Below are positions 11,738-24,289 of a DNA stretch of 64,000 nt, in pieces (within the stretch, counting starts at the first letter, position 1; each line of letters starts with the position of its first letter). Position numbers and translations under genes: made by a program. Location of the stretch: contig QKWP01000590.1 of the NCBI GenBank assembly GCA_003550325.1, positions 190,332 to 254,331 on the forward strand. The letters run 5' to 3'. The DNA comes from Gigaspora rosea (Eukaryota > Glomeromycota > Glomeromycetes > Diversisporales > Gigasporaceae). Below the pieces are notes generated by a model. The model had not been told where the DNA came from and did no database searches. It saw only the letters and a list, made by a program, of their open reading frames with translations.

Positions 11738-12864
11738 TTTAAAAAAAATTATAATAAACAAGTATTAATGGGTTTTAGAAGTCTAGCAGGTTAAGTATAG
11801 AATGTAGATTTCATTTTAAATTATGATCTGCGACAATAAACAAATTAAAAGTTCAGGTAATCATTATAAAAAATTACACAACTGCACTTTTTTTTTATAA
11901 AGGTTATATCCGGATATAATTGTTATCATCTTTTTCAATAGAGTATAAATCTAGTTATTAAATTCTATTAAAGGCTTAACCTTTCAGATTAATATTAACT
12001 GAATATGACCACTAAATAATAGAGATTGAAACCATCTAAAATCATCTACTCTATAAGAAAATTGACCGGATCAGCACAGGTTGTATCATATAGACATGGG
12101 TATTTGTAGCATGAGTTAAAATTCAAATTTGTATAGGTATAGTTCAAATTGAACTGAATTCTGTGAACTGTGTAGGACCATATACCTGTACCAATTGGAT
12201 AGTAAATAGCTTAGGTTTTGGCAGCAGTTTACTAGTCGAATCGGCACAGGATTTGGCATGGGTAATTAATGTAAATTCGCATTCCGCTATAATAACAATG
12301 TGGATTAACTATTAAAACATAAATTTATATAAGTAATCAATATAAGATAAGAAAGCTAACTGTATATGATGTAAAATTTTGTAAAAAATTTTTTTTGTTA
12401 AGATACACAGGGAAGCTCATCAGTGAAATCATGAGATATCGCTCTTTTTTTTAAAAAAAATTCCTTTACTGATCTTCAGATTTGACTAACATTTAATGAA
12501 TTATACAAAAATAGAAATGAAAGCTATCTACTAATAAAAGGGACCATTAAATCCAGGTACCTTTATATATTTTTTATTTTTTAATTAAAATTAGAGTAAG
12601 TGTTAGTTAGGAGTTTGGGTTAGAGTGTTTTATAAGTAAAATTGACTTCCCATCATTTTTTATTAATGCTCTAAGACAGGTTTAGACACTCGTTTCTTGT
12701 ATTTTTAGTGTTTTTTACTTTTTTCTTTGTTTTTGTCTCGTCAGGCTGATCTGTGACGATCAAAATTTTATAATTTGATTGGCTATAAGTCACGTGATAG
12801 TGCCTGGCTTTAACAGACTCTCTAATAAAGAAAATTTTATTTACAAATGGAGGTGAGTAAACTA

Positions 12865-13047
12865 GGACCCCGAAGAACTCTAATACAACTCAGATCTGAG
12901 TTTGTATTATTTTAGCAGTATTTTAGCCAAATAGATGTATAAAATAGAGCAAAATTTGAAAATTTACTATATAAAAATGCAACATTTGATGAATTTCTAT
13001 GCAAAATTTTCTTTTTTTAGAATCATCTGAGTTGTATTAGAGTTCTG
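12865..13047. mobile_element. 183-bp MITE with 8-bp duplication
   Basis: The inverted repeats AGAACTCTAATACAACTCAG (left) and CTGAGTTGTATTAGAGTTCT (right) are perfect. The 8-mer GTAAACTA lies directly on both sides (12857-12864 and 13048-13055). An 8-bp duplication is typical of hAT elements. The left end has eight extra bases (GGACCCCG) before the shared repeat, so the exact left boundary is uncertain. Confidence 0.65.
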
Positions 13048-13521
13048 GTAAACTAATAAAGAAATTTAAATACAATAGTATGATATCCTCTATATAAATT
13101 TGACTTTACCTTTTTAAGTTAAAGTATATTTTATTTTTATTAACCTGATTTTTATGCAAAGATTTTCACATGATTGTTAATTATGATTTATATTCTTGTA
13201 ACGATATATTAGTATGAAATTTTGCGATAAATGTGACTTTACAAAAAAAGCGATTGTTGCTTTAATCATCACATTACACCTGGTATTGCATTCTAATTGG
13301 CCAAATATCGATTAGTAAATTGAAACTGCCACTAGCAAAAATTAGGTTTATTAATACAAAAGTTTAAATACTAATATACAAAAGGTAATCTAAAGATGTA
13401 CAATTAGCAAAGTTCACAATAACTAGCAGCATATATGAAATTTCATGATTACAAACAATAGCTACTTAAATTATTGTAAAGAGTAGCATCGCATAGTATT
13501 GTATAACTGTACACAAAGTTA

Positions 13522-13862
13522 CAGTGCAGGACACCATAACCAACACCTTTTTATATGTATTTTACAAAAATTGATATAACTTAAAAATAAAAATTTTTTT
13601 CAAAAAATTTTTTAACCAAATTGTAGCTTTAAGGCTAAGCTACAATTTGGTTAAAAAAGATTTTTATTTTATTTTAATTTTAAAAGGTTATATCAATTTA
13701 AAGTTTACTATGAAATTGAAAATTTGGCGTTTATATATAAAAAAAGAAACTCATATGTAATTTTTAACCAATTACAATTGATTACATTATTCTAGCCAAT
13801 CAGAATTGAGTATTTATTTCAAAATTTGGCGCGGGGGTGTTGGTTTATACTGTCCCGCACTG
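13522..13862. mobile_element. 341-bp MITE at a TA site
   Basis: The left end CAGTGCAGGACACCATAACC and the inverted right end CAGTGCGGGACAGTATAAACC are flanked by TA (13520-13521 and 13863-13864). A central hairpin is formed by ACCAAATTGTAGC and GCTACAATTTGGT at about 13616-13655. TA duplication and a CAGT terminus are typical of Tc1/mariner/pogo-type elements. The phrase TTGGCGTTTATATATAAAAA is shared with the element at 60597-60996. Confidence 0.7.
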
Positions 13863-14338
13863 TAGTAAATCAAAAATATGTTAAGCAGAGTAATGGACAT
13901 CGCTGTGGGAACAAACAATTTTAAAAGGTAAGATGATTTGCAACAACCTTTTGCAAAAAGTAATGCTAACCAAATATAAAATGAGCTAGAATCATGAAAA
14001 GCGCGAATGCGATTCTATATCAACAATTACCGGTTCAACTCCAGATTATTCCAATACAAGGCATTATGTAATATTTATCGAATTGACAAATTCTTAGCTT
14101 TTTTTTTAAGTTAATGTGAATTAAGTTAAATATAGCAAATACCAATAATAGCATTTTAATCAAGTAGTAAACAGGAAATTCAACATATCATTATAAATAA
14201 ATAATATTGTTTAGAGTAGAATCATTTATCACCTGATTTTTTAGGGGGGAGAGGGTCAGAGGGATTATCAGGTGCTATATAATATAGTTTTATTAGCCAA
14301 TCAAAATTGCCCAAAATAACTATATAAAATTTTTAATA

Positions 14339-14702
14339 GGAAATTGCTAATTTACACTACAGGTGATTATCACCTGTAGTCAATTTACCAATTAAAATTC
14401 AGGATCAGGTGTAACATGTAGATCAATTTTTGTGTAACAAAAACAAAAATTTTTTTAAAATATTGCTAAAATTGCTTCTAATCTAAAATTTTGTCTATGA
14501 ACCTACTTTTTTTTATGCAAAAAAAACATTCTTTGCTAAATTTTACTATATATAAAGCCCCACCCTAATCTCTAAACTTTACCCTTACCCTAATATTAAA
14601 GAGATTTAATTTTTATTTAATAAAAGTTGTTTGTTTTGTTTATTTTTTTATGCATTGTAAATCACAGGTGATAATCACCTGTGGTAATTATTAGTTATTT
14701 TC
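14339..14702. mobile_element. 364-bp MULE-type MITE with terminal palindromes
   Basis: The ends GGAAATTGCTAATTTAC and its inverse AGTTATTTTC are flanked by perfect 9-mers TTTTTAATA (14330-14338 and 14703-14711). Just inside each end lies a palindrome: CAGGTGATTATCACCTG at 14360-14376 and its counterpart around 14665-14681. A second copy, 361 bp long with its own 9-bp duplication, is at 51484-51844. A 9-bp duplication points to Mutator-type transposition. There is no coding sequence. Confidence 0.8.
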
Positions 14703-14765
14703 TTTTTAATAATAATAATTAAAAATATTAAAATTTTATTTTATATTAATCTCTAAAAATGATTT

Positions 14766-15224
14766 GCACTAAGTAAACTTGTTTACCATTCAAAAATACA
14801 TCAAATCAATATAATTATTTTTATTTTACTTGAATTTTAGATATTAGATGCATAATTTTTAATTTTTGATCAAAAAAGTCAAATTTAAGCATCTTTTCTC
14901 CAAATTTCAAGTAAAATAAAAAAGATTCTGCTGATTTAATATATTTTTAGATGCTGAACAAGTTTACTTAGTGCATAAAGTTAGAATTAATTAGTAAAAT
15001 TTTGTGAATCATAAGATTTTATAGAATTTTATTAATAAAATTTTATAAAATCTTATAATCCACAAATTTTTATTAATAAATTCTAACTTTATGCACTAAG
15101 TAAACTTGTTTAGCATCTAAAAATACATCAAATCGGCATAATTATTTTTATTTTACTTGAATTTTAGATATTAGATACATAATTTTTGATTTTTGATCAA
15201 AAAAGTCAAATTTAAGCATCTTTA
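14766..15224. repeat. Composite hairpin: full inverted-repeat unit, central palindrome, half unit
   Basis: GCACTAAGTAAACTTGTT at 14766 inverts as AACAAGTTTACTTAGTGC ending at 14974. A palindrome then runs from ATAAAGTTAGAATT to AATTCTAACTTTAT (14975-15092). The unit then restarts at 15093 and breaks off at about 15224 without its right arm. No gene and no clear target duplication. Confidence 0.6.
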
Positions 15225-15912
15225 TCTGAACCAAACTCAGACTTGACTAAGTTTGGTTTGGGTCTAGTTTGTATATATTATTAGCTTGAATTTGATTGGC
15301 TAGTTTGGTATTAGGTAGGGGGTAGGGGGTACCCTCTTAAGAGGTAGAAATTATCTAATAAATGTCTTTACTCTTATGCAATAGAACAATTTTTTCGAAG
15401 AGGTTTTTTTTAACAAAACTCAAGACAAAGAAACTAAAATAATAAATAAGTTAGTGTGATTTATATTAGCTTTTAGAATTAACATACTAAATGATTATTT
15501 CTCATTTTTTATAATAAATGAATTAGAAGAATTCACTACCACTAAAACCATCACTATCAAAACCACAACTACTAAACCAGGACCCTGGACATCTCTTATA
15601 TAGATCATAACTGGATTTTGGCCAATTTTGATCTAATTTGCTGAAAACAACAAAACTATATTTACTTAAATAACTTCTGATCCAGTAATCAGAATTGAAT
15701 AAAAATTTTTTTTAGATGTGCCTCACTAAGAGCTTCATTTTAAAAAAAGATTCGTTCAAATTGGACTACTAGATGCTAAGATAATTGCCAAAAACATGTT
15801 TATCAAATTTCAGGAGTTTTTGCTGAAATGCATAATATATGACATTTGTACTACATGTTTAGGGCTCTACCAAACCCACCATTACTGACCCACTACTGCC
15901 CAGGCTATTGCT
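15225..15912. other. Gene-free stretch
   Basis: AT-rich sequence with short dispersed-repeat fragments. The phrase CTGATCCAGTAATCAGAATT at 15668 resembles 433-450. No coding frame or RNA gene is visible. Confidence 0.5.
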
Positions 15913-16113
15913 ATGGAAAACTGTATTTTACGAATGCTAAAGCTCCAGGAGTCCATGAACAAATCACTTGAAAAATATTGTACAAGAATATATTGGCAAG
16001 GAAGTGTATATAGAAAAAAAATGGTGAATAATACAATTGAAGCTGGGGCCACAATTGCTATTGTGCCAGATCATGATATGAATCTGCAAACAAGAAAAAG
16101 AAGTTACAACTAA
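15913..16113 (+). CDS. Short unidentified open frame
   Basis: A 66-codon ATG frame with fairly normal amino-acid composition, including KLQESMNKSLEKYCTR and IEAGATIAIVPDHDMN. No domain is recognised. It stands alone in repeat-rich DNA with no visible introns or TATA box nearby. It could be a transposase scrap or chance. Confidence 0.15.
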   Translation: MENCILRMLKLQESMNKSLEKYCTRIYWQGSVYRKKMVNNTIEAGATIAIVPDHDMNLQTRKRSYN

Positions 16114-16647
16114 CTTTTCCCAGCAAAGAGTATTTAATCATCAATCAAACGGTTATTGAAAAGATATTTGTATTCCAGTTAAGTGAGTTAAGACTGTATA
16201 AAATAAGTCGTAAATGGGTGAATGGGTGGGTAAAGTTTTTTTTTAAAAAAAAAACAATAAAAAACGGGTTTTTGAGATAAGATGTTTTCTAGAAAAAAAA
16301 TCAAAAACAAAAAAAACAGTTATTTTGAAGCAAGAAGTTTCTAGAAAAAAAAAATCGAGTATTTTTAGAATGTCTTTTAGTACATCTTTTTTTTTTTGTA
16401 AGCCAACTTTTGATTCAATAAAATTTAAGTTTTTATATATCTTGATTATATAGTCATGTTGGTAGTCGTGTTTCTGCATTTAAAAAAAAAATCAAAATGA
16501 GCATCTGACAAAGTTCTAAACTGTAAAAAAAAAATCAAAACAAGCACCTGATATCTAAATACAAGCTAAAAAAAAAAAAAAATCAAAACAAGCACCCAAA
16601 GCCTAAGTCTAAACCCTAACTCTAACACTAATCCCTTACTTTGTAGA

Positions 16648-17275
16648 GGTTTGCAAGCAAATTTGCCTGTATAATTACTATAAATATACCTCTGATCTAG
16701 TTTTTTAATCATTTAAGATATTTAAATAAAATTTGGTATTATAATATTTAAGAACAAGGATTATATTTTTGAATTATTTAAACTTATATTATAAGACAAA
16801 AAGTTTATGTTGCTTATAAGCTAAAAATATTAAATTTTAAAGAAATTTTTTAACCAAAAAAATATTTTACAATATCTTGGCAAATTCTTTAAATATTGGT
16901 TTTAAAAATATAGTTTCTTATACAACTTTGTAGTTTATATAAAGAATGACAACTTTCATTATTTGACTTTAAATAATTTACTTGTAAAAATTAGGACTTG
17001 TATTAGAAGTGAAAATTTTTTTATAGATGGGAACATATAAAATTTGAGAAAACCTAAAGAAAAAATTCTATAGTAAAAGTTCCAAACCAAAAACTTTAAA
17101 CTTTTATTACACCAAAGTTTTTTAATAATTTTAAAAAAATTTTATAATAAAGTTGATAAAACAGAACTAATATTATATTTTTTACTTAGAAAGTATATAG
17201 CTAAAATTAATATTTAAGGTTTTATTTAAAAAATTTAAAAATTTAAAATTTTCGCAGGCAAATATGCTTGCATAA
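16648..17275. repeat. Possible 0.63-kb element with short inverted ends; no gene
   Basis: TTTGCAAGCAAATTTGCCTG at the left pairs with CAGGCAAATATGCTTGCAT at the right. The interior is AT-rich and non-coding. I could not find a convincing target duplication. The stretch between 16114 and 16648 is also gene-free and contains A-runs that create spurious minus-strand frames. Confidence 0.35.
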
Positions 17276-17533
17276 CAAATTAAGAGATAGCAAGTTCCAA
17301 ACTCACTCTAACCTAACAGCTCAGCAACATAGTTTTAGATCAGAATTTGGATCAGTGCACAGTTTAAGGTCGATTACAGGTTACATGGATTTCACAAAAA
17401 TTCAATTTCACAATAATCCACTACAAAAAATAAATTAAAAAATAAAATAAATTATAAAATAAATTATAAAATTAATATAAATTAAAAATTAAAATAGAAA
17501 AAAATTTTAATTTAAAAAACAAACAAAAAATAA

Positions 17534-17899
17534 CGGTTTTACTAAATCACACTACTGGTGCTTAACACCATAATGATCTTTACCAATCAAATTTTTTAAA
17601 TGCAGTATAATATAAAGATCAGGTGTACCATAAAATTTTTGTTGGTTTGCTATTTTTTTTTTAAAAAATACCTTTTAACTCAAAATTTTATCTACGAAAC
17701 CACCTTTTTTTCTTAAAAAAAACCTCCTTGTGAAATTTTACTATATACTATGCTTTACCCTAACCCTAACTATTAACTTTTACTCAACATTTATTAACTT
17801 TAACTTTTGTTTATTTTTTTTTGTTTATTTTTTTGATACTGATCTTCACGTTATACTGCATACTGGTGTTGAACACCAGTGGTTTGATTTAGTTCTACT
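17534..17899. mobile_element. 366-bp MULE-type MITE, sister family to 14339-14702
   Basis: It has the same layout and nearly the same length as the copies at 14339 and 51484, and similar interior phrases (GATCAGGTGTA, TTTTATCTACGAAACCACC). Its terminal palindromes differ: ACTGGTGTTGAACACCAGT at the right and CTGGTGCTTAACACCA at the left. The flanking 9-mer is AAAAAATAA on both sides (17525-17533 and 17900-17908), low-complexity but exact. The palindrome has changed while the scaffold is kept. Confidence 0.6.
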
Positions 17900-17996
17900 A
17901 AAAAATAATATATAATTAAAAAAAAATTATAAATTAAAACATATATTGTAAAAAACAATTTAATTTATTATTATATATATATTTATATTTAAATAA

Positions 17997-19538
17997 GAAA
18001 AACCTTAACCTAGACCCGGGTTTTATGTTAATAATATAAACTTCATAGAGGTTTATATTAAAATTTTTTTTTTATTCTAGACCCAAATTTTACATATGCA
18101 CAGCGACCCTCATATGATCAGCTAGTGATTGGCGATTATATATAAATTTTTTTTCGTGCACCATGATAATCAGTTTTTTGTTGTTTTGTTGTTTCGCTTT
18201 GCTTTTTAATTTGCTTTTGCTTCGCTTTTCTAATTTTTTTTTTAGCTTGTCGCCTTTCGGATTTGGTTTCATTGTTGGTGTCGTCGTGTTGGTGTCGTCG
18301 CAATGGTGTCATTGCAATGGTGTCGTCGCGTTAGGTGTTATCATTGGTATCATGTCGTCGCTAGTGTTGAGAGTTCTTGGAAGTAGCTTTTTTTTTTTTC
18401 TTGCTTGTTATTCTTGTATTTACTTGGTTTGCTTAGGTTCGTATGTTTCTGAGATTTATCGGGTCAACTGTGCACTCAAGACGGCTGAACGAAGCGATTG
18501 ACGACCGAACGAAGCGATTGATGACTGAACGAAGCGATTTTGGTAAGCTTTTTTTTATATATATATATATATATATTTTTATATTTATTCTTCTTTTATG
18601 TTTATTTTTTTTTTTTGCAGGTCTTGGATTCTTTTGTCGGTTCGGAAATGGATTTGCTCTTTCACGGTTTAGGTGAGTTTTGTATCGCAAAGTTCAGTAG
18701 TTTTTTTCTCTCAATATGCATTAACATTATTTTCTCTTTTTAGTTTTTTTTGTAGATATTGGATTCTTTTAGTCATTGAAATCGTCGCTGGAGTCGTCGC
18801 TAGAGTCGTCGTTGGAGTTGTTGCTGGAGCTGTCGTTATTGGAATTGTTGGGGTTTGGCTTTTTGGATAAGCTGTACTTTAGGTCTGCCTTTCATCGTTC
18901 GTTGATTCCGGTGCGTCACTTGGTCTTGGGTATGATTTCGTTATATGACGTCGTGGGTGGTGCAGTTTCTTTGCCGTTTTAGGTTGTTGTTTCGGGTTGT
19001 CGTTACGGGTTGCCATTTCAGGTTGTCATTTCGGGTTGTCTTGGGTACGATTTCATTATACGACATTGTGGGGTGGTGCAGTTTCTTTGTCGTTTTAGAT
19101 TGTTTTTGTGTGGGTTGGGCGTGCGAATATGCAATTTTTTTTTTTTATATATTAGTTAATAAATTCAGTTTTTTTTATAATAAATAATATATGTAATAAA
19201 TAAGTTTTTTTTATAATAAATAAGTTTTTTTTAATAAATAACAAATTTATTATGTTTTTTTCTTATGGTTTTATTTTATTTTTTTTTTATTTTTATATTA
19301 TTATACTATACGAACTTGAAGTTTTTTTTTAGTTTTTTTTAACAATTTTTTAATGATCGAATTGGCGGTCACATAACCGAATTCGATTGGTCGATCATGG
19401 AGTCACCATGGCATATTTATCATGTAATTAAATTTGATTGGTTAGATATGAGTCTAGGATTAAATTAATTGTCTTAATGTAGACCTCTTTGGGGTTTAGG
19501 TTATTAGTGTAAACCCCGGGTCTAGAATAAGACTACCC
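17997..19538. mobile_element. 1.54-kb MULE-like non-autonomous element
   Basis: The ends GAAAAACCTTAACCTAGACC and, inverted, GGGTAGTCTTATTCTAGACC are flanked by perfect 9-mers TTTAAATAA (17988-17996 and 19539-19547). The interior is T-rich with GTCGTC-type trinucleotide patches at about 18270-18370 and 18780-18850, and GGTTGTCGTTTCGGG-like repeats near 18970-19040. Open frames across it (18163-18501, 18433-18690, 18945-19187) look like by-products of this skew. No transposase. Confidence 0.7.
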
Positions 19539-19585
19539 TTTAAATAAAGTTATTTACTAATTTAATTCATAAATATATAATTTAT

Positions 19586-21499
19586 GGCAGCTACTATACA
19601 TACCCTCTAAATTTGCTATTCATACTCCCTATCAAAATTAAAAAATTTAAAACCTTGAGCGAAGGTATCTTGATATACATCTGACTAAATTCAATGAACT
19701 TTTTTTATTTGAAATAATATGATTTTGTAGAATTAAAATAAAAAAAAGGTCATTGAATTTAGTCAAATGGTTGTCAAGATACCTTCGCTCAAAGTTAGAG
19801 AAAAATCAAAAGTCTATCAAAATAAAAGCTGCCCAAAGTTTTTTAAAACTTTGAGCAAAGATATCTTGACAACCTCTGACCAAATTTGATGTTCGTTTTT
19901 TATTTGAATTCTATTTATTTATAGAATTCAAATAAAAAAAAGTTCATTGAATTTGGTCAGATGGCTATCAAGATACCTTCGTTTAAAATTTTAAAAAACC
20001 TTGGCGCAGCTTTTATTTTGATAGACGTTTTGATTTTTCTCTAACTTTGAGTGAAGGTTTCTTGACAACTATCTGACTAAATTTGATGAATTTTTTTTAT
20101 TTTAATTCTATAAATTTATATTATTCAAATAAAAAAAGTTCATGAATTTAGTCAGATGTGTGTCAAGATATCTTCACTTAAAGTTGGAGAAAAATCAAAA
20201 CGTCTATTAAAATAAAAGCTGCGCCAAAGTTTTTTTAAAACTTTGAGCAAAGTTATCTAGACAACCATCTGACCAAATTCGATGAACTTTATTTATTTGA
20301 ATAATATGAATTCATAGAATTCAAATAAAAAAAAGTTCATCGAATTTAGTCAGATGGTTGTCAAGATACCTTCGCTCAAAGTTGAAGAAAAATCAAAACG
20401 TCTATCAAAATAAAAACTGTGCCAAAGTTTTTTTAAAATTTGAGCAAAGATATCTAGACAACCATCTGACCAAATTCTATGAACTTTTTTTATTTGAATT
20501 CTATGAATTCATAGAATTCAAATAAAAAAAAGTTCATAGAATTTGGTCAGATGGTTGTCTAGATATCTTTGCTCAAAGTTTTAAAAAAACTTTGGCGCAG
20601 CTTTTATTTTTACGTTTTGATTTTTCTCCAACTTTGAGCGAAGGTATCTTGACACACATCTGACTAAATTCAATGAACTTTTTTTTATTTGAATAATATA
20701 AATCTATAGAATTAAAATAAAAAAAATTCACCAAATTTAGTCAGATAGTTGTCGAGAAACCTTCACTCAAAGTTAGAGAAAAATCAAAATATCTATCAAA
20801 ATAAAAGCTGCACCAAAATTTTTAAAATTTTGAACGAAGATATCTTGACAGCCATCTGACCAAATTCGATGAACTTTTTTTATTCGAATTCTATAAATTC
20901 ATTGAATTCAAACAAAAAAAAAGAACATCAAATTTGGTCAAATGATTGTTAAGATATCTTCGCTCAAAGTTTTAAAAAACTTTGGCGCAGCTTTTATTTT
21001 GATAGACATTTTGATTTTTCTCTAAATTTGAGTGAAGGTATCTTGACAACCATCTGACTAAATTCGATGAACTTTTTTTTATTTTAATTCTACAAAATCA
21101 TATTATTCAAATAAAAAAAAGTTCATTGAATTTAGTCAGATGTGTATCAAGATATCTTCGCTCAAAGTTTTAAAAGTTTTTAATTTTGATAGGGGTATGA
21201 ATAGCAAATTTAGGGGGTATGTATATACATGTTGGCAAAATCCCGACTTACTATAGTTTGGGATTTGTCCGTCATCCCAAATCCCAAATCCCAAATTCTA
21301 GTATTACTAATATCTCAAAAACTTTATTAATAATCTTTATTTAAACAAATCATATATATTCTTATAGTTATAAATAATATATTTACAAAATATTAAGATT
21401 ATTTATTTGATTTAATCTTTTATAAATAGCAATTGTTTTTTTATTATTTGGAATTTGTCCGGGTTTTGCCAGCATGTATAGGTATGTATAGTAGCTACC
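19586..21499. mobile_element. Foldback element built of palindromic units, 8-bp duplication
   Basis: GGCAGCTACTATACATACC at the left mirrors GGTATGTATAGTAGCTACC at the right. TAATTTAT flanks both sides (19578-19585 and 21500-21507). The interior is about eight hairpin units of roughly 140 bp. Each runs CTTTGAGCGAAGGTATCTTG... to a central TTTGAATTCTA...AATTCAAA and back, separated by linkers such as AAATCAAAACGTCTATC. The right arm is split by a nested element (21224-21480). No coding sequence. The 8-bp duplication suggests hAT-type mobilisation. Confidence 0.7.
21224..21480. mobile_element. 257-bp hAT-like MITE nested in the foldback arm
   Basis: The ends TATACATGTTGGCAAAATCC and, inverted, TATACATGCTGGCAAAACCC are flanked by GGTATGTA (21216-21223 and 21481-21488). 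Removing the insert restores the outer arm so that it mirrors the left terminus of the host element, confirming the boundaries. TTGGCAAAA-type ends and an 8-bp duplication fit hAT. Confidence 0.75.
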
Positions 21500-21639
21500 T
21501 AATTTATTTATTAATTTAAGGAGTTGTCTTGGTGCCACCCCAGGTGGCAAATTATTTTTGCTACTCCCAGTGATTATCCAATCAAATCGCTTAATTAATT
21601 CTTACCAAGTTTCCATTGTTTACAAACTTTGATTAAAAA

Positions 21640-22153
21640 TAACTTGGCACCCACATGATCAAATTAGATGAAAATTTTTTTATTTGAATTCTAGAATTCA
21701 AATAAAAAAAATTTCATCGAATTTGGTCAGTGGGTGCCAAGTTATCTTCGATCAAAGTTTTAAAGAATTTTTAAAATGCCTATTACATAGAAAATTTTAA
21801 TATGACATTCAACTTGGATCAAAGCTAACTTGGCATCCACATGACCAAATTCAATGAAAATTTTTTTATTCGAATCCTACAGTTCTGTAGAATTCGAATA
21901 AAAAAATTTTCATCGAATTTGGTCATGTGGGTGCCAAGTTATCTTCGATCAAAGTTTTAGAGGATCTTTTAAAATGCCTATTACATAGAAACTGCGCCAA
22001 AAATCTAAATGCAGCTTTGATCGAAGATAACTTGGCACCCACGTGACCAAATTCGATGAAATTTTTTTATTCGAATCCTACAGTTCTGTAGGATTTGAAT
22101 AAAAAAATTTTCATTGAATTTGGTCACGTGGGTACCAAGTTATCTTCGATAAA
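21640..22153. repeat. Palindromic array, left part (three units)
   Basis: Units of about 140 bp. Each reads GATAACTTGGCACCCACGTG ... ATTCGAATCCTACAG at the centre ... CACGTGGGTGCCAAGTTATC, so both arms are complementary. Linkers carry ACTGCGCCAAAAATCTAAATG. Unit centres lie at about 21694, 21890 and 22085. Confidence 0.8.
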
Positions 22154-22212
22154 GAATCTTTAAAATGCCTATTATATAGAAACTGCGCCAAAAATCTAAA
22201 TGCAGCTTTGAT

Positions 22213-22265
22213 TACATACACAGCTCACCCCCAGGAAATTTTCCCCTCACGTGATGATCATCCCG
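22213..22265 (+). repeat. MULE left terminal inverted repeat
   Basis: Begins TACATACACAGCTCACC and ends at the CATCCCG before the T-run. It pairs with 27943-27995 except at the first base and one internal A/G. Confidence 0.9.
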
Positions 22266-23400
22266 ATTTTTTTCATTTTCATGTAACATCTTTGCCTTTT
22301 TTCCGTCATAGGGCGACTTTCATCTGATTGGCTGATGTAAATCAATTGCCCAGGTAACTTATTTATACACTTTAAAGTACTTTTTGGGAACATAACGTTT
22401 TACAAACAAAAAAATCGCCGTAAAGCCAAATTCTAGCTCTAAACGAACGTAGATATTCACTGTTAAAATTAATCCAAAATAATTCACCTTTCCAAGAACT
22501 TCGCTTAGGAGCGAATATTTTTACTATATACTGCTAGCACTAGTTATATTAATTATATGTAAGTTTTAAATGCCAAAAACGTTCAATAAAAAAAAATCGG
22601 GACGTTACATGTAAGCTTTAAACTTAGAACTTTGAGTGTACCGTTTGACATGCTATATATTATAATAATAATAATAATAGACTTGTACTAATTTTACCGT
22701 ATATTTTACATTTATAGAGCTATACTAGAGTAGCAAATATAACTTTGGGTTAAATAGTAGATCGATATATTATAAGTGTTATTGTTTCGTTAATTATATA
22801 GAATAAGGGTTATGTCGCGTCTTTAATAAAGGTCATGATAACTTAAAATAAGAATTATTTCAATTACTTTTCTAAAATGTGTAATAAATAAAGAATGAAA
22901 GATAACTTCGTTAATAATTTATTCACCTATTGATTTTAATCGATTTGAAGCTTGGGTTTATTAATAATAAATATCAATTTACGCGTTATCTATTTTACAA
23001 ATTCTTTTTTTGCGTGTATTATTAGTTTGTAAGCTTCTTTATGTGAAGTTCTTTTCATTTTTAGTAGTATTAAAACGATAAATCTTTTTAAAAATTACAT
23101 ATCACGGGAATCCACAAAAATTAACCAATCATATGAATGTCGTCCTACGATATTTACTGTAAAACCTCAATAAGTGCAACGCTCTTTAGACAAAGCTTTA
23201 ACAACGTGTACTTGAGATCAATAAAAGAAAGTGCATTTGATATTTAAAATTCTAAATAAGCAAAGCTAACCCGTAGACCAAATAAGTAGCCCATATGTGC
23301 ATATTATACTAAAAAGAGTATAGTGCGGGGTAATCGTGTAAATAGAATAATTATTAATTACTTAAATGCACTATTTGTTAGTTTGACTATTTATCAACAA
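22266..23400. other. MULE 5' non-coding region
   Basis: AT-rich sequence inside the element without a coding frame of note. It is likely internal regulatory or filler sequence upstream of the transposase gene. No separate gene is seen. Confidence 0.5.
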
Positions 23401-23409
23401 GGCTGTGAA

Positions 23410-24280
23410 ATAAATCATGTAACTAATTTGAGTAAGGGTAATAACAATGACCAAATATTAATGCGCCTCTTCATATAGTAATTATCATTTCTTGCATTTT
23501 TCACTAAGCGTCGAAATGCGATCTGATCTATTAACTATAATAGATGAAAAGAGTGAATACATAAATAAAAATAGCAATAATTAAATGCACCTCTCCATAT
23601 AATAATTATCATTTTCCTTAACTGCTAAGCGTCGTCGAAATACGATTTAGTCTATTAACTGTAATAAATAAAAAGAATGAATGCATAAAAAAAAAATAGC
23701 AATAATTAAATGCATCTCTTCTTAATAATTTTCATTTAACTTAGCTTGCATTTTTCGTTAAGTGTTGTCGAAATGCGATTTGATCTATTAACTATAATAA
23801 ATGAAAAGAATGAATGAATGCATAAATAAAAATAGCAATAATTAAATGCACCTCTTCATATAATAATTATCATTTTCCTTAACTGCTAAGCATCGTCGAA
23901 ATACGATTTAGTCTATTAACTGTAATAAATAAAAAGAATGAATGCATAAATAAAAATAGCAATAATTAAATGCATCTCTTCATAATAATTTTCATTTAAC
24001 TTAGCTTGCATTTTTTGTTAAGCGTCGTCGAAATGCGATTTGATCTATTAACTATAATAAATGAAAAGAATGAATGCATAAATAAAAATAACAATAATTA
24101 AATGCATCTCTTCAGAATAATTATCATTTATCTTAGTTGCATTTTTCGCTAAGCATCGTCAAAATGCAATTTGATCTATTAACTATAATAAATGAAAGAA
24201 TGAATGCATAAATAAAATAAATAATTAAATGCATCTCTTCGTGGCCTATATTTTTTGCTTGTTTAGAGTAGTTAAAAATT
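23410..24280 (+). repeat. Tandem repeat upstream of the MULE transposase (about 122-bp unit)
   Basis: About seven diverged copies of a unit running from AATTAAATGCACCTCTTCAT, through GTCGTCGAAATGCGATTTG and CTATTAACTATAATAAATG, to GAATGCATAAATAAAAATAG. Copies start at about 23459, 23581, 23705, 23828, 23957, 24096 and 24222. It lies between the left terminus and the promoter, where subterminal repeats could bind transposase. Confidence 0.75.
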
Positions 24281-24289
24281 CAAATGAAA

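Noticed and set aside
18163-19187. Several plus and minus frames of 65-112 codons
   Set aside because: They arise from the T-rich and GTCGTC-rich interior of a 9-bp-duplicating element; alternative frames overlap freely.
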